A stretch of 57,237 nucleotides of DNA from an uncultured Lachnospiraceae bacterium (GCA_902779505.1 CACZBZ010000009.1:1-57237); one strand, 5' to 3'. Positions 18,695 through 27,973 are shown, counted from the stretch's first letter. The notes: generated by a model not told the origin, from the sequence alone. Program-made: numbers and translations.

Positions 18695-19711
18695 CTAATC
18701 ATCATAACCGTTCGGATTGTTCTTCTGCCATCTCCATGAATCTTCACACATCTCACGGATACCGTACTGAGCCTTCCAGCCGAGTTCTCTTTCGGCTTTT
18801 GATGCATCGGAATAGCATACCGCAACATCTCCGGCTCTTCTGGGCTTGATACTGTAAGCAATTTTTACTCCTGTTGCGGCTTCAAAATTCTTAACCACAT
18901 CAAGAACGCTGTATCCTGTTCCCGTTCCGAGATTATATATGTTGAGTCCGGCCTTCTCTTCTATCTTCTTGAGTGCTTTAACGTGACCTATTGCCAAATC
19001 TACTACATGAATATAATCGCGTACTCCTGTTCCGTCCGGTGTGTCGTAATCATTGCCGAATACACCGAGTTCTTCTCTTTTTCCCACCGCAACCTGTGTG
19101 ATGTAAGGCATAAGATTGTTGGGAATTCCGTTGGGGTTCTCACCCATTGTACCGCTCTTATGAGCTCCTATCGGATTGAAGTATCTGAGTAATACCACAT
19201 TCCATTCCGGATCAGCCTTCTGCATGTCAGTCATAATCTGCTCAAGCATTGACTTGGTCCATCCGTAAGGATTGGTACACTGTCCCTTGGGGCATTCCTC
19301 TGTGATGGGAATCACTGCAGGATCGCCGTATACTGTTGCGCTTGATGAGAAGATGATATTCTTGCATCCATGTTTTCTCATAACATCGAGAAGTACCAAT
19401 GTTCCAGCAATATTGTTGTCGTAATATTCAAGAGGTTTCTCAACCGATTCTCCCACGGCTTTAAGACCTGCAAAATGAATACAACTGTCAATCTTCTCTT
19501 TTGCAAATATATCTTCAAGAGCCTTACGATCACGGATGTCTGCCTCATAAAAAGGAACAGGCTTGCCTGTGATTGCTTCAATTCTCTTAAGGACCTTTTT
19601 GTTTGAATTGCAGAGGTTGTCAAGTACAACAACATCATATCCTGCATTCTGAAGCTCTACAACAGTGTGACTTCCGATGAATCCCACACCGCCGGTAACT
19701 AAAATAGACAT
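18695..19711 (-). CDS. galE: UDP-glucose 4-epimerase
   Basis: A 338-residue short-chain dehydrogenase-type epimerase interconverting UDP-glucose and UDP-galactose. The N-terminal [12 protein letters not shown] loop (7-15), the catalytic SSSATVYG with YGWTK further on (Ser/Tyr-Lys), and RYFNPIGAH are intact. AGGAGG precedes the ATG. It follows a sugar nucleotidyltransferase gene by 32 bases and belongs to a galactose-handling block ending with an alpha-galactosidase. Confidence 0.95.
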   Translation of the reverse strand: MSILVTGGVGFIGSHTVVELQNAGYDVVVLDNLCNSNKKVLKRIEAITGKPVPFYEADIRDRKALEDIFAKEKIDSCIHFAGLKAVGESVEKPLEYYDNNIAGTLVLLDVMRKHGCKNIIFSSSATVYGDPAVIPITEECPKGQCTNPYGWTKSMLEQIMTDMQKADPEWNVVLLRYFNPIGAHKSGTMGENPNGIPNNLMPYITQVAVGKREELGVFGNDYDTPDGTGVRDYIHVVDLAIGHVKALKKIEEKAGLNIYNLGTGTGYSVLDVVKNFEAATGVKIAYSIKPRRAGDVAVCYSDASKAERELGWKAQYGIREMCEDSWRWQKNNPNGYDD

Positions 19712-19743
19712 AATCTTCCTCCTAATAACCTATATTTCCCGCC

Positions 19744-20661
19744 TTATGGCCACAGCTTCTCAGGATAGAGACCTGCTTCCTTAAGGGCTTTGATATTTTC
19801 CACTACGTAAGGCTTGTCTTCGGGATATGTGACACCGAACCACTGATCCTTGCTCTTAAGCACCTTAACGTTTGCTGCACCCTTCTTGATAAGTACATCA
19901 ACTTCCGTAGGGATAAGGCACTCTGATTTGATTGGATTCTCTGCCACTTTTTCCTTGAAGAAGAGGTCCAATGCCTTGTCAAATTCCGCAAAGATACTGT
20001 CCTTGAATCCCCACATATTCATTGATACGGGTGAAGCGGCATCGATAGGCTTGAAAGTCTTGCCGTCATCTTCCGAATATGCGGCACCGTCGGCGGTCTT
20101 CACAAGTGTCTTCTGCTCAACGATGTCTGTCAGATAGCCGTTAGCGTCACACTGGCATACACCTCTTGTAACAGAACCCTTCTCTGTAAGAGTCTTGCCA
20201 AGTTCATATGCTACCATTGCATATGCCTTAGGATCTTCTGCTGTGTCAGTAAGAAAATCGTACATTGTCTTGTAGCCGGATCTGCCGTAATAGTCATCAG
20301 CATTGATAACCATAAATGGTCCGTCTATTACATCCTTACAACAGTTGAGAGCATGTGTTGTACCCCAAGGCTTAGTTCTTCCGTCGGGAATTTCAAATCC
20401 TGCGGGAACATCCGCAACTTCCTGGAATACATATTCCACTTCCATATACTTGGCTACTCTGCTGCCCACAAGTTCCTTAAAGTCTTTTTCTATTTCATGC
20501 TTAATTATAAATACAACTTTCTCAAAACCCGCCTGCTTGGCATCATACATGGAAAAATCAATAATCTTGTGTCCCTGGTCATCCATACTGTCCATCTGCT
20601 TAAGACCACCGTATCTGCTTCCCATTCCTGCTGCCAAAATAACCAATACCGGCTTCTTCAT
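19744..20661 (-). CDS. Sugar-phosphate nucleotidyltransferase
   Basis: A 305-residue GT-A-like pyrophosphorylase. The start is the ATG at 20661 with GGAGG eight bases before; the frame can be extended to a TTG at 20676 but this would contain the ribosome site. The signature LAAGMGSRYGGLKQ (near residues 9-22) and INADDYYG (metal-binding Asp pair) indicate NTP plus sugar-1-phosphate to NDP-sugar. With galE next door it may supply UDP-glucose or UDP-galactose in a route lacking GalT (inference); the actual sugar is not clear from sequence. Confidence 0.88.
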   Translation of the reverse strand: MKKPVLVILAAGMGSRYGGLKQMDSMDDQGHKIIDFSMYDAKQAGFEKVVFIIKHEIEKDFKELVGSRVAKYMEVEYVFQEVADVPAGFEIPDGRTKPWGTTHALNCCKDVIDGPFMVINADDYYGRSGYKTMYDFLTDTAEDPKAYAMVAYELGKTLTEKGSVTRGVCQCDANGYLTDIVEQKTLVKTADGAAYSEDDGKTFKPIDAASPVSMNMWGFKDSIFAEFDKALDLFFKEKVAENPIKSECLIPTEVDVLIKKGAANVKVLKSKDQWFGVTYPEDKPYVVENIKALKEAGLYPEKLWP

Positions 20662-20707
20662 TTCTTTTTCCTCCAATTAAATATATGCAATCTTTTTTGC
20701 TAGAGTA

Positions 20708-20736
20708 AATATAACACTTTTAGCTGTGTCGCGCAA
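20708..20736 (-). promoter_or_regulatory. Promoter of the nucleotidyltransferase-galE unit
   Basis: On the minus strand TTGCGC (20736-20731), 17 bases, and TATATT (20713-20708) preceded by TGT (extended -10). The -35 box lies inside a perfect GCGCAA-GCGG-TTGCGC hairpin (20731-20746), which may act as an operator. Confidence 0.55.
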
Positions 20737-20811
20737 GCGGTTGCGCATTATTTCTTGTTTTTGTGTTCCTTTTGCCTGCTGTTCATTGCGCATTTTGACG
20801 GCTTTAAGCCG
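20731..20811. repeat. Small hairpins and GCGCAT motifs between sugar genes
   Basis: The gap contains the inverted repeats GCGCAA-GCGG-TTGCGC (20731-20746) and CGGCTT-T-AAGCCG (20799-20811) and three GCGCAT boxes. There is no T-run beside them on either strand, so they are not typical terminators. Their role is unknown. Confidence 0.4.
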
Positions 20812-20819
20812 CGCATCTT

Positions 20820-22292
20820 TTACTTCCCTTTGCGCTCCATAGCCTTTTTCACAACTTCATATGCTCCGTCATATATGTGCATCTTATTGTTACGTTTGAT
20901 ATTATCGCACATTCCCATAAGCATGTCCGGACAATCTATGAACATATCCACCATCTGGATTGTATGAGCTGTATCCTCGCACTCAAGACTTCCGTCTCCT
21001 ATCTCAGCAGAGTGAATTGCTCCCCATTTTTCATGTCCGCCGACTCTCTTTATAAAGAGTTTCGGAACAGGGTAAAACGACAGTTCACTGGGCTTTGTAA
21101 CCAGAACATCCGTGCTTCGCATAAGAAGGTTGGTGGTATATACCGCTTCAAAGATATCATCACTGCAAAAAGCATATACTCCTTCAACATTTCCGTCAAT
21201 CGCTTCGGCTGCGAAATTCTTTACACCCTCAAAAACATTGAAGAAAGTCTTGGCTTCATTAAGTCCTGCTATCTCTCCCTTCAGTTCGTTCCAGACATTC
21301 ATGTAGTCACCAACGTTGATATAGAGTGCAGCTTTCTTCTCTTTTATAAGAGGGAGAAGGTGTTTTATTATCTCTGAGAAGATCTCCTTCTGAGCACCTG
21401 CTCCACCGATGGTGAGCAGGAATCTTATGGGACCTGCCCCGTTAGCACGAGCTATTCTCTTATCGCAGTCATAATCGATATTGCTTACCAGTTCATGATC
21501 AATATAGTGACCTGTGTAGATAAGATCTTCCGCTCCCATAGGATTGTTAACCTTATCCTTGTTCATACCGTTCAGTATTCTGTAGCCCTGATAAGACATG
21601 TGTGTCTGTATGGTATGAAGTGCACCTTCCGCAAGATGCAGAGCCATGGGCCAGTTGTCGGGGATAGCATTTACAACATTGGACATACCCGCATGAACCG
21701 CAGCCTGGGACGGCCACACATGAGTACCGATAAAAGGAATGTCCTTAGGTACATTCTTAAATACCGGTGTCATAAGTTCCGCGTTCTTCTGATCCGATGA
21801 ATTATAGCTTAATTTTCTGAATCCTTCGTAGTTCAAGGGTTCCCAAACAAGCTTGTTGAAGAGCTTAATCTTGCCGGACAGTCTTGATCCCATTGAATAG
21901 AGATCGTTCTGAGCAGCAATCACTTTACCACCCGTTGTCTGCTTATAGCTATTAAGGTCCATCCAGTAAGGCTTGTATCCCATGGCTTTGGCGCAAGATA
22001 CAAATGCCATTGCGATTCTGTAATGACCGAATCCCATTCTTATATTGCCGACTATGATTCCTTTTTCATTATCAAAGCCTTCGGCCCCGGAGCCTTCGCC
22101 ACCATTCTCAGCTATCCTTATTTCCTCAAGTCCTATGAGGTCATAAAGAGATTTGTTTTTTTCTATCTTCAGTTTGTAATCAACAGAAGAGTCATCTCCG
22201 AATTTTTTTGCATATTTCTTTTTGCTCTTCTCAGCTTTTCTGACTGTAGCGGCGCTCATTCTGTTGCCGAATATCACTTCACTTTTACTCAT
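20820..22292 (-). CDS. Large conserved protein, possible GT-B-like glycosyltransferase
   Basis: A 490-residue soluble protein of unknown function. NIRMGFGHYRIAMA near residue 83 resembles the glycine-rich N-terminal loop of MurG/MGDG-synthase-type GT-B enzymes, and LLTIGGAGAQKE (near 294) with VTKPSELSFYPVPKLFIKRVGGHE (near 404-427) resembles the second-domain donor site. These are resemblances only. It lies between the GH36 gene and the nucleotidyltransferase-galE pair on the same strand, so a role in making or using a galactose- or glucose-containing polymer is possible. GGAGG precedes the ATG. Confidence 0.75.
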   Translation of the reverse strand: MSKSEVIFGNRMSAATVRKAEKSKKKYAKKFGDDSSVDYKLKIEKNKSLYDLIGLEEIRIAENGGEGSGAEGFDNEKGIIVGNIRMGFGHYRIAMAFVSCAKAMGYKPYWMDLNSYKQTTGGKVIAAQNDLYSMGSRLSGKIKLFNKLVWEPLNYEGFRKLSYNSSDQKNAELMTPVFKNVPKDIPFIGTHVWPSQAAVHAGMSNVVNAIPDNWPMALHLAEGALHTIQTHMSYQGYRILNGMNKDKVNNPMGAEDLIYTGHYIDHELVSNIDYDCDKRIARANGAGPIRFLLTIGGAGAQKEIFSEIIKHLLPLIKEKKAALYINVGDYMNVWNELKGEIAGLNEAKTFFNVFEGVKNFAAEAIDGNVEGVYAFCSDDIFEAVYTTNLLMRSTDVLVTKPSELSFYPVPKLFIKRVGGHEKWGAIHSAEIGDGSLECEDTAHTIQMVDMFIDCPDMLMGMCDNIKRNNKMHIYDGAYEVVKKAMERKGK

Positions 22293-22330
22293 GTTACCTC
22301 CATTGCGAGCATTTATGCGAGTAGTTCAAT

Positions 22331-22353
22331 GCGATTTGGCTCGCCCGAATCGC
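22331..22353. repeat. Inverted repeat at the end of the alpha-galactosidase gene
   Basis: GCGATT (22331-22336) and AATCGC (22348-22353) flank TGGCTCGCCCG, and GCGAGC and GCGAG motifs lie just upstream on the plus strand. The composition resembles the larger hairpin repeats near 56.2 kb. It touches the GH36 stop codon. Confidence 0.35.
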
Positions 22354-24719
22354 TAGATCATTCTTTCAATTACATATAGTCTCGAAGAATAATCTCCCAT
22401 TGTTCTTGTGCCTTCACCTAAGCCTGTTCCCACGAATCTGGAATTCAGCTTTATTCCCGCGTGCATAAACATGCTGCCTGTCACGAGATATTCCTCTTTT
22501 TCTCCATCCATGGCATACAGGCTGTTGACCATGGCCTGTGCCACTCCTTCTTCCTTGATGTTCACAGGCGATACCATATTGATCAGATTGCCGAACTCTT
22601 TGATGGATATCTGTATCTGTCTGCCCGTTACTTTATAGGTCGCATTTTCTTCCAGCCCTTTGGCAAAAAGAATGTCATCTGACTGATTTGGCTCGCTTTG
22701 TGCCTGATAGAGCAGGGCGATCGCCAGATCCCTGTCTGCGGATACGGTCTCCCATATCTCCAGGTTGGGGTCTTTTTTCACTCTTATGAATCTTCCGAAC
22801 TGGAATAACTTCCTGTATTGCTTGTAGAATTCAATCTGCTTCTTCACAGTCTTCTTCTCAAGAGAAGTAAGTCTTGTTGCGTCAAGCTCGTAACCCAACA
22901 CTCCCATGGTTGCAACCTGGAATCTTGTGTCTATGCTTGTGTGTCTAAGTGTCTGATGATTGGGAGATGCACTTACATGTGCGCCCATGGTTGAAAGGGG
23001 ATAACCATAAGAAGTTCCTCCCTGGATCATCATCCTCTCATTGGGATCCGTATCATCTGAAGTCCATATCTGAGGCATGTAGCAAAGTACACCCAGATCG
23101 AATCTTCCTCCACCCGAAGAACAGCCTTCGAAAAGTACATGGGGGAAACTCTTTGTAAGTCTGTCCATGACATCATAGTAACCAAGAACATATCTGTGGT
23201 AGAAGATACCGCTGTCACAGTCCCCTGATGAATAAGCATCCGATATATGCCTGTTCATATCCCACTTCACATAACTGACATCATTGTCAGAAAGCAACTT
23301 GGAGAGTTTGTCGACTATGTAGTCTCTTACATCTTCTCTGGTATAATCCAGCACCATCTGATTACGTCCCGTGTAAACTTCTCTGCCGGGAGCTTTAACT
23401 GCCCAGTCGGGATGAGCCTCATAGAGCCTGCTCTTCTCACTTATCATCTCAGGTTCTACCCATATACCAAAGTCCATTCCCTCTTTTTTAATCTCTGTTA
23501 TAAGGTCTTTCAATGGGCCGCCAATCTTCTTCTCATTGACATCCCAGTCACCCAGTGAACTTGTATCGTCACTGCGGTCGCCAAACCATCCGTCATCAAG
23601 TACAAAGAGTTCTATTCCCAGTTTCGCGGCATCTTTTGCCAGACCTGTAAGCTTACGTCTGTTAAAGTCAAAATAAGTTGCCTCCCAGTTGTTGATAAGG
23701 ATAGGACGTTCCTTGCCTCTGAACTGTTCGGGGATTATGTGATTGTTAACAAAATCATGGCAGTTGGCGCTTGCTCCGTTAAGGCCCAGGTCGCTGTATG
23801 TCATAACAGCTTCGGGAGTGTAGAAAGTCTCACCGGATTTTAATTCCATGTCAAAGCACCAGTCATTGATTCCCTGTATCAGCCTTATCTTGCCGTACTC
23901 AGACACTTCCACCTCTTCCTTATGATTGCCGGAATAAATCAAGTTGAAAGCATAGCAGTCGCCGGCATGCTCACCGGCATCGTTTTTCTTTATCATTATG
24001 AAGGGATTGTGTCTGTTGGAACTTGTTCCCACGGTTGATTCCGTAACGTAAGTTCCGGATATCAGTTTCTTCTCATTCAGATGTCTTTCTCTAGTCCAGA
24101 GTCCGTCGAATGTAAGAAGACTGTAATCCTTCCCCGGCAGATCCAGTTGCATACTTGCAAGCTTTCTGACTGCAACAGAACTGTCTATCTTATTGATAAG
24201 CACCGTTCGTCTTGTGATTACATCACAGTCTTCAAAGGCTGTATATATTAATCTGAGTTCCAGGCCTGCCGCCTCATCTTCAAATATGAGTTCCAGAGTC
24301 CAGGGCTTGCCCGTTTCTTCATAATATCTGGCATAAGGCATCTTAGTCAGATCACTGTCTTTATAAAGACCTTCATAGAGGAAGGAATCTTTAAAATAGA
24401 AGCGCGAACTGAATGTATCGTCTGCTTTGAGGAGCATGGAAGTGATCCTGTAATCACCCACAGCAGGATAAGAAAATTCCGTGTTAAGGTTGTCCAGCGT
24501 CAGATTCTTATCTTCACCGGCCGCCGCTATGGTATTGCCATAGACATTGTTGAATTTTTCTCTAAGGGGCTCCACCATTACTTCAGTGTCCGCTCCTTCG
24601 GGAAAGGTAATCTTCTTCCCGTAATAGAGATTCTCCACGTACTTGCCGTCTCTAACATGGCATATGTATGATGTGTTCTTTGTAGTTATATTGAACAGCT
24701 TGTTTTTTACAGTAATCAT
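22353..24719 (-). CDS. Alpha-galactosidase, glycoside hydrolase family 36
   Basis: A 788-residue cytoplasmic enzyme (no signal peptide) that releases alpha-1,6-galactose from raffinose-family or galactomannan oligosaccharides. An N-terminal beta-supersandwich (about 1-330) precedes the barrel with LDDGWFGDR (374-382), the nucleophile Asp487 in YVKWDMNR, EGCSSGGGRFD and the acid/base Asp in SDDTDPNERM (554-558 region). The length is typical of the 80-kDa bacterial GH36 group. Its own promoter is overlapped by an inverted repeat. With galE and the nucleotidyltransferase it forms a galactoside-use block; no transporter is present in the window. Confidence 0.95.
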   Translation of the reverse strand: MITVKNKLFNITTKNTSYICHVRDGKYVENLYYGKKITFPEGADTEVMVEPLREKFNNVYGNTIAAAGEDKNLTLDNLNTEFSYPAVGDYRITSMLLKADDTFSSRFYFKDSFLYEGLYKDSDLTKMPYARYYEETGKPWTLELIFEDEAAGLELRLIYTAFEDCDVITRRTVLINKIDSSVAVRKLASMQLDLPGKDYSLLTFDGLWTRERHLNEKKLISGTYVTESTVGTSSNRHNPFIMIKKNDAGEHAGDCYAFNLIYSGNHKEEVEVSEYGKIRLIQGINDWCFDMELKSGETFYTPEAVMTYSDLGLNGASANCHDFVNNHIIPEQFRGKERPILINNWEATYFDFNRRKLTGLAKDAAKLGIELFVLDDGWFGDRSDDTSSLGDWDVNEKKIGGPLKDLITEIKKEGMDFGIWVEPEMISEKSRLYEAHPDWAVKAPGREVYTGRNQMVLDYTREDVRDYIVDKLSKLLSDNDVSYVKWDMNRHISDAYSSGDCDSGIFYHRYVLGYYDVMDRLTKSFPHVLFEGCSSGGGRFDLGVLCYMPQIWTSDDTDPNERMMIQGGTSYGYPLSTMGAHVSASPNHQTLRHTSIDTRFQVATMGVLGYELDATRLTSLEKKTVKKQIEFYKQYRKLFQFGRFIRVKKDPNLEIWETVSADRDLAIALLYQAQSEPNQSDDILFAKGLEENATYKVTGRQIQISIKEFGNLINMVSPVNIKEEGVAQAMVNSLYAMDGEKEEYLVTGSMFMHAGIKLNSRFVGTGLGEGTRTMGDYSSRLYVIERMI

Positions 24720-24762
24720 ATTCGGCCTCTTTTCCCCGTTTTCGGTCTTTTGCTGTACTCTA

Positions 24763-24792
24763 ATTATAATACAGGAAACTCTTTTTATTCAA
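24763..24792 (-). promoter_or_regulatory. Promoter of the alpha-galactosidase gene
   Basis: On the minus strand TTGAAT (24792-24787), 18 bases, and TATAAT (24768-24763). The transcript would start near 24756, 37 bases before the gene. An inverted repeat covers the -35 box and spacer. Confidence 0.7.
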
Positions 24793-24802
24793 TTAGTTTC
24801 CT
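24773..24802. promoter_or_regulatory. Inverted repeat over the GH36 promoter, candidate operator
   Basis: Perfect eight-base arms AGGAAACT (24773-24780) and AGTTTCCT (24795-24802), 14 bases apart, bracket the -35 box. The position suggests a repressor site responding to the substrate. No regulator gene is adjacent. Confidence 0.5.
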
Positions 24803-24850
24803 ATTGTTTTAATGCACAAAGTTTAGGGGTTCGTTTTATGTAGTTTAGAC

Positions 24851-24872
24851 ATAGCACTCCTTCTCGTGCTAT
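24851..24872. promoter_or_regulatory. Inverted repeat at the -35 of the PaaK-like gene
   Basis: ATAGCAC (24851-24857) and GTGCTAT (24866-24872) form perfect seven-base arms around eight bases. The right arm enters the -35 box. No T-run follows on either strand, so an operator is more likely than a terminator. Confidence 0.45.
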
Positions 24873-24900
24873 TGATGAAAGTCTTAAAAAATGCTAGATT
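24872..24900 (+). promoter_or_regulatory. Promoter of the PaaK-like gene, predicts leaderless mRNA
   Basis: TTGATG (24872-24877), a 17-base spacer ending TGC, and TAGATT (24895-24900), then six bases and the ATG at 24907. The predicted transcript start is the start codon itself. No ribosome site is visible. Confidence 0.6.
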
Positions 24901-24906
24901 TGAAGT

Positions 24907-26268
24907 ATGGATAGTCTAAATCTTAAAAAAGCCGGAAAGCTTATTGATGAATATAATAAGATGAAAGTAAACGCCCGTGCACAGCTTCATAAAAAGCGAC
25001 TGTACGAGCTTGTTGTCTATGCAAAAGAGCACAGCGAATACTATGCCGATCTCTATAAGGATCTGCCAACTAATTTTACTCTGAATGATCTTCCGACTAC
25101 TTCTAAGGAAGAACTGACTTCCGATTACAGCAGATGGTCAACGGATAAAGATGTGAATCTTGACGGAATCTATGATCATATGGAGAAACATCAGGGCGAT
25201 GGTGTCCACTATCTTGGCAAGTACCGTGTGGTAAGCAGCAGCGGAACCGATTCTGCACCCATTATTTCTTTGTACGATGACAACATGGCTGCTCTTTTGA
25301 GTGCCATGCATATCAAGAGAAGTTTTGCCAGAAAGGAACACTTCTGGCAGTTTTTAAAGCGCGGCGGCAGAATTGCCAATATATATACGACCAGTGGCCC
25401 CTTCTTTTACAATGTGGTTGCCGATATCAGACGCCACACCATTCCTTTCAGAAAGAAAAGATCGGTACTTATGCAGGCACAGACTTCTACGGGCAAACTT
25501 GTCAGTGCCCTTAATGATTTCGATCCTGCTGTAGTAGCAGGTTTTCCTTCTGTTCTTGCCCGTCTTGCGGATGAAAAAAAGAATAAGAAACTGAAGATCA
25601 ATCCCGTCTTCCTTATGGCAGACGGAGAAGAACTCACTCCCGAAGTTCGCAACAAACTTGAGATAGTCTTCGGATGTGATATAACCAGTTCCTATTCTTC
25701 TGTAGAAGGTGGATGTATAGCTTACGAATGCAGAGAACATCATCTGCACCTTAACGATGACTGGGTAATAGTTGAGCCGGTAGACTTTGATAACAATCCG
25801 GTAAAGCCCGGTGAAACATGTGACCATGTGCTTATCACCAATCTGATGAATTATACTTTGCCTGTTATCAGGTATGCTCTGGAAGATAAGATAGTCATAT
25901 ATGACAAGCCCTGTCTCTGTGGCAACTGTTCTCCCTGGATAGAAGTTAAGGGACGTAGCTTAGATCAGATAATCCTCTCTGACGGAGCACATGAAGTTAT
26001 TGTTCCCATGGATGATTTCGGTGAGGTTCTTGCTGATGTGAATGAGATAAGACGTTATCAGATCATGGTATTTCCCGGCAATCATTTTTCTCTGAGACTG
26101 TCTCCTGCCAAAGGATTCGACAAGACTCTTGCCTACTTCAAGGCTGAGAAAGTGCTTCGCGACTATCTGAAAAATCTCGGCATCATGGGCAGTACTATCA
26201 CCCTTGAGAAGGACGAGCCCAAGCCCGATCCTCTCAGCGGAAAATATCTTACGGTGCGTCTGTTATGA
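24907..26268 (+). CDS. PaaK-like adenylate-forming (acyl-CoA ligase type) enzyme
   Basis: A 453-residue protein of the phenylacetate-CoA ligase / coenzyme F390 synthetase-like group. VVSSSGTDSAP (about 108-118) is the phosphate loop, SSYSSVEGGCIAYECREHH (about 264-282) the core adenylation motif, and a Cys cluster CLCGNCSPW (about 338-346) is typical of the family. The C-terminal small domain ends SGKYLTVRLL. It would activate a carboxylic acid as an acyl-AMP; the substrate is unknown. Its 3' end overlaps the convergent ion channel gene by 106 bases. It stands alone on the plus strand. Confidence 0.88.
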   Translation: MDSLNLKKAGKLIDEYNKMKVNARAQLHKKRLYELVVYAKEHSEYYADLYKDLPTNFTLNDLPTTSKEELTSDYSRWSTDKDVNLDGIYDHMEKHQGDGVHYLGKYRVVSSSGTDSAPIISLYDDNMAALLSAMHIKRSFARKEHFWQFLKRGGRIANIYTTSGPFFYNVVADIRRHTIPFRKKRSVLMQAQTSTGKLVSALNDFDPAVVAGFPSVLARLADEKKNKKLKINPVFLMADGEELTPEVRNKLEIVFGCDITSSYSSVEGGCIAYECREHHLHLNDDWVIVEPVDFDNNPVKPGETCDHVLITNLMNYTLPVIRYALEDKIVIYDKPCLCGNCSPWIEVKGRSLDQIILSDGAHEVIVPMDDFGEVLADVNEIRRYQIMVFPGNHFSLRLSPAKGFDKTLAYFKAEKVLRDYLKNLGIMGSTITLEKDEPKPDPLSGKYLTVRLL

Positions 26269-27413
26269 ACTATAAGAGCATCTCCGTTTCGAATGACGGT
26301 TCCTTCATCGGGATCTATCAGTCTACCGTCTCTCTGAATTGTCACAATGGTATCAAGCCTTGAGATATCCAGATCTCTGATGGGCTGTCCTATCCATTTG
26401 CTCTCTTCTTTAATAATGATCTCTCTCAGGTTAACCGGTCTCTTTTTACTGTAACGCTTTGTTCCCAGCACCAGTCTGTCGTTCTCTTTAAGAACTGTTC
26501 CGGCATCGGGCAGGATGGAATCATCATCTCTGAGTATCATGACAAGAACTATCTCCGGAGGAAGTTTCAGTTCTCCGACAGTTCGTCCTACCCAGTCCTT
26601 ATCCTTTCCGATATCGGATACAACGTATACAAAATCTTTTTCCTGGCCCTCTTCATTGCCCTGCTTGATCTTGGTATACTGCTCCACAAAACCGGCACTG
26701 ATGATACCGGTGGGTACAGCCACAAGTCCGACTCCCAGGAATGATATGATGATTGCCATCACTTTTCCTGCCAGCGTGACAGGATATATGTCTCCGTATC
26801 CTACCGTTAACATCGTGGATACAGACCACCATATTCCCGAAAATGCATTGGCAAAAGCATCCGGCTGTGCATCATGTTCAAGACCGTACATGATAAGTGA
26901 TGATGCCAGCATAAGGATGAATATAAGGCATACCGATGAAAAAAGCTGATTACGTTTTTCCTTCAGTACTCCGGTTACAACATTGAATGCATCGCTCTGT
27001 GCGTTGATCTTAAAGAGCCTGAATATCCTGAATACTCTGAGCATTCTGAATGCCACCGCGCCCGTTGGAAATACGAAGGGCATATAAAAAGGCAGGATGG
27101 TAAGCAAATCGATTATTCCATAGAAAGAAAAGATGAAACAAATCACTGCTTTCCATTCCGGTTTATCCGGATAGAGATATTCCGCAGTCCATATCCTTAA
27201 TATATACTCAAGGGTAAACAAAAGGATTGTAACAAGCTCAATAACGTTAAGCACGCCGGTATAGGGCTGCATCTCCTTAAATGTAAAGAGAAGCGTAGCA
27301 GTCAGATTGGCCAATATCGCCACTACGATGAGGAGGTCAAATCCCGTGCTCAGCCAGTCATATCTCGTTCCTATTTCAATTACATCAAATACTCTTTGCT
27401 TTATCTTTTTCAT
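26163..27413 (-). CDS. Voltage-gated-type potassium channel with RCK C domains
   Basis: A 416-residue membrane protein. Six hydrophobic segments cover 25-235; an S4-like helix with regularly spaced arginines (FRMLRVFRIFRLFKI, 122-136) precedes the pore helix and the potassium selectivity filter TVGYGD (203-208). Two TrkA-C (RCK C) ligand-binding domains follow (about 255-320 and 325-383). The last 33 residues lie beyond the final domain, are unlike channel tails and are read from bases antisense to the neighbouring PaaK-like gene, so the original stop may have been lost. No clear ribosome site is seen. Confidence 0.92.
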   Translation of the reverse strand: MKKIKQRVFDVIEIGTRYDWLSTGFDLLIVVAILANLTATLLFTFKEMQPYTGVLNVIELVTILLFTLEYILRIWTAEYLYPDKPEWKAVICFIFSFYGIIDLLTILPFYMPFVFPTGAVAFRMLRVFRIFRLFKINAQSDAFNVVTGVLKEKRNQLFSSVCLIFILMLASSLIMYGLEHDAQPDAFANAFSGIWWSVSTMLTVGYGDIYPVTLAGKVMAIIISFLGVGLVAVPTGIISAGFVEQYTKIKQGNEEGQEKDFVYVVSDIGKDKDWVGRTVGELKLPPEIVLVMILRDDDSILPDAGTVLKENDRLVLGTKRYSKKRPVNLREIIIKEESKWIGQPIRDLDISRLDTIVTIQRDGRLIDPDEGTVIRNGDALIVHNRRTVRYFPLRGSGLGSSFSRVIVLPMMPRFFR

Positions 27414-27483
27414 GTCTTCACTTAATATCCGATCTTATACATAAAAACAATGCCCCCAACGTCGAATTGAGAGCATCTGTTGT

Positions 27484-27837
27484 TCACTGAATCATCCTTC
27501 TTCCACTAACATGATAGTTATTATTTACTCTTAAAATACGTTGCCAATTCTGCTTTTGATAAAGAATTCGTAGAATATAAATTCTCCTGTTTTCGTTATT
27601 AACCGTATAAAATAAGTTGTAATTTCCAAATGGAACCATGTGAATCACATAACCACGGTATTCTATATCTGTCGTGCTAAAGCCATCCGGAAATATCATC
27701 ATATTTTCAGTAGCCGCATCATATAGTTTAAAAAAAGTTAGACCAGAGTCCTTATCCCTTGTAAAGTTATATGCTTCGCAGGAAATACGATATATGTCCT
27801 CTATAACTTCATCAGTCTCAAGAATTTTGTGATACAT
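27484..27837 (-). CDS. RelE/ParE-like toxin
   Basis: A 117-residue protein. The order of predicted helices and strands, GYVIHMVPFGNYNLFYTVNNENRRIYILRILYQKQNW, ends in the RILYQ..W signature of RelE/ParE-fold toxins. Members either cleave mRNA on the ribosome or poison gyrase; the subgroup cannot be fixed here. The gene starts inside the last codons of the small upstream gene (20-base overlap), as usual for an antitoxin-toxin pair. Confidence 0.8.
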   Translation of the reverse strand: MYHKILETDEVIEDIYRISCEAYNFTRDKDSGLTFFKLYDAATENMMIFPDGFSTTDIEYRGYVIHMVPFGNYNLFYTVNNENRRIYILRILYQKQNWQRILRVNNNYHVSGRRMIQ

Positions 27838-27973
27838 GGTCGTTATAACGCTGCATTAAGATCCTCATCGTCTCTTCATGAGGAGTAACACGACCGTTTT
27901 CCATATCATCAATGCCTTTATCTAGTTTTTCTAAAAGTTCAGGTGTTTCAACAACGGGCATCGTAACATCCAT
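27818..27973 (-). CDS. Small probable antitoxin overlapping the toxin gene
   Basis: A 51-residue acidic frame that starts at an ATG (27973) with GGAGG seven bases upstream and ends 20 bases inside the toxin gene. It reads MDVTMPVVETPELLEKLDKG and later TPHEETMRILMQRYN, predicted helical with no DNA-binding motif I can name. An in-frame ATG at 27991 with its own AAGGAG would add six residues. Its place before a RelE-like gene makes it the likely antitoxin. Confidence 0.75.
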   Translation of the reverse strand: MDVTMPVVETPELLEKLDKGIDDMENGRVTPHEETMRILMQRYNDHVSQNS

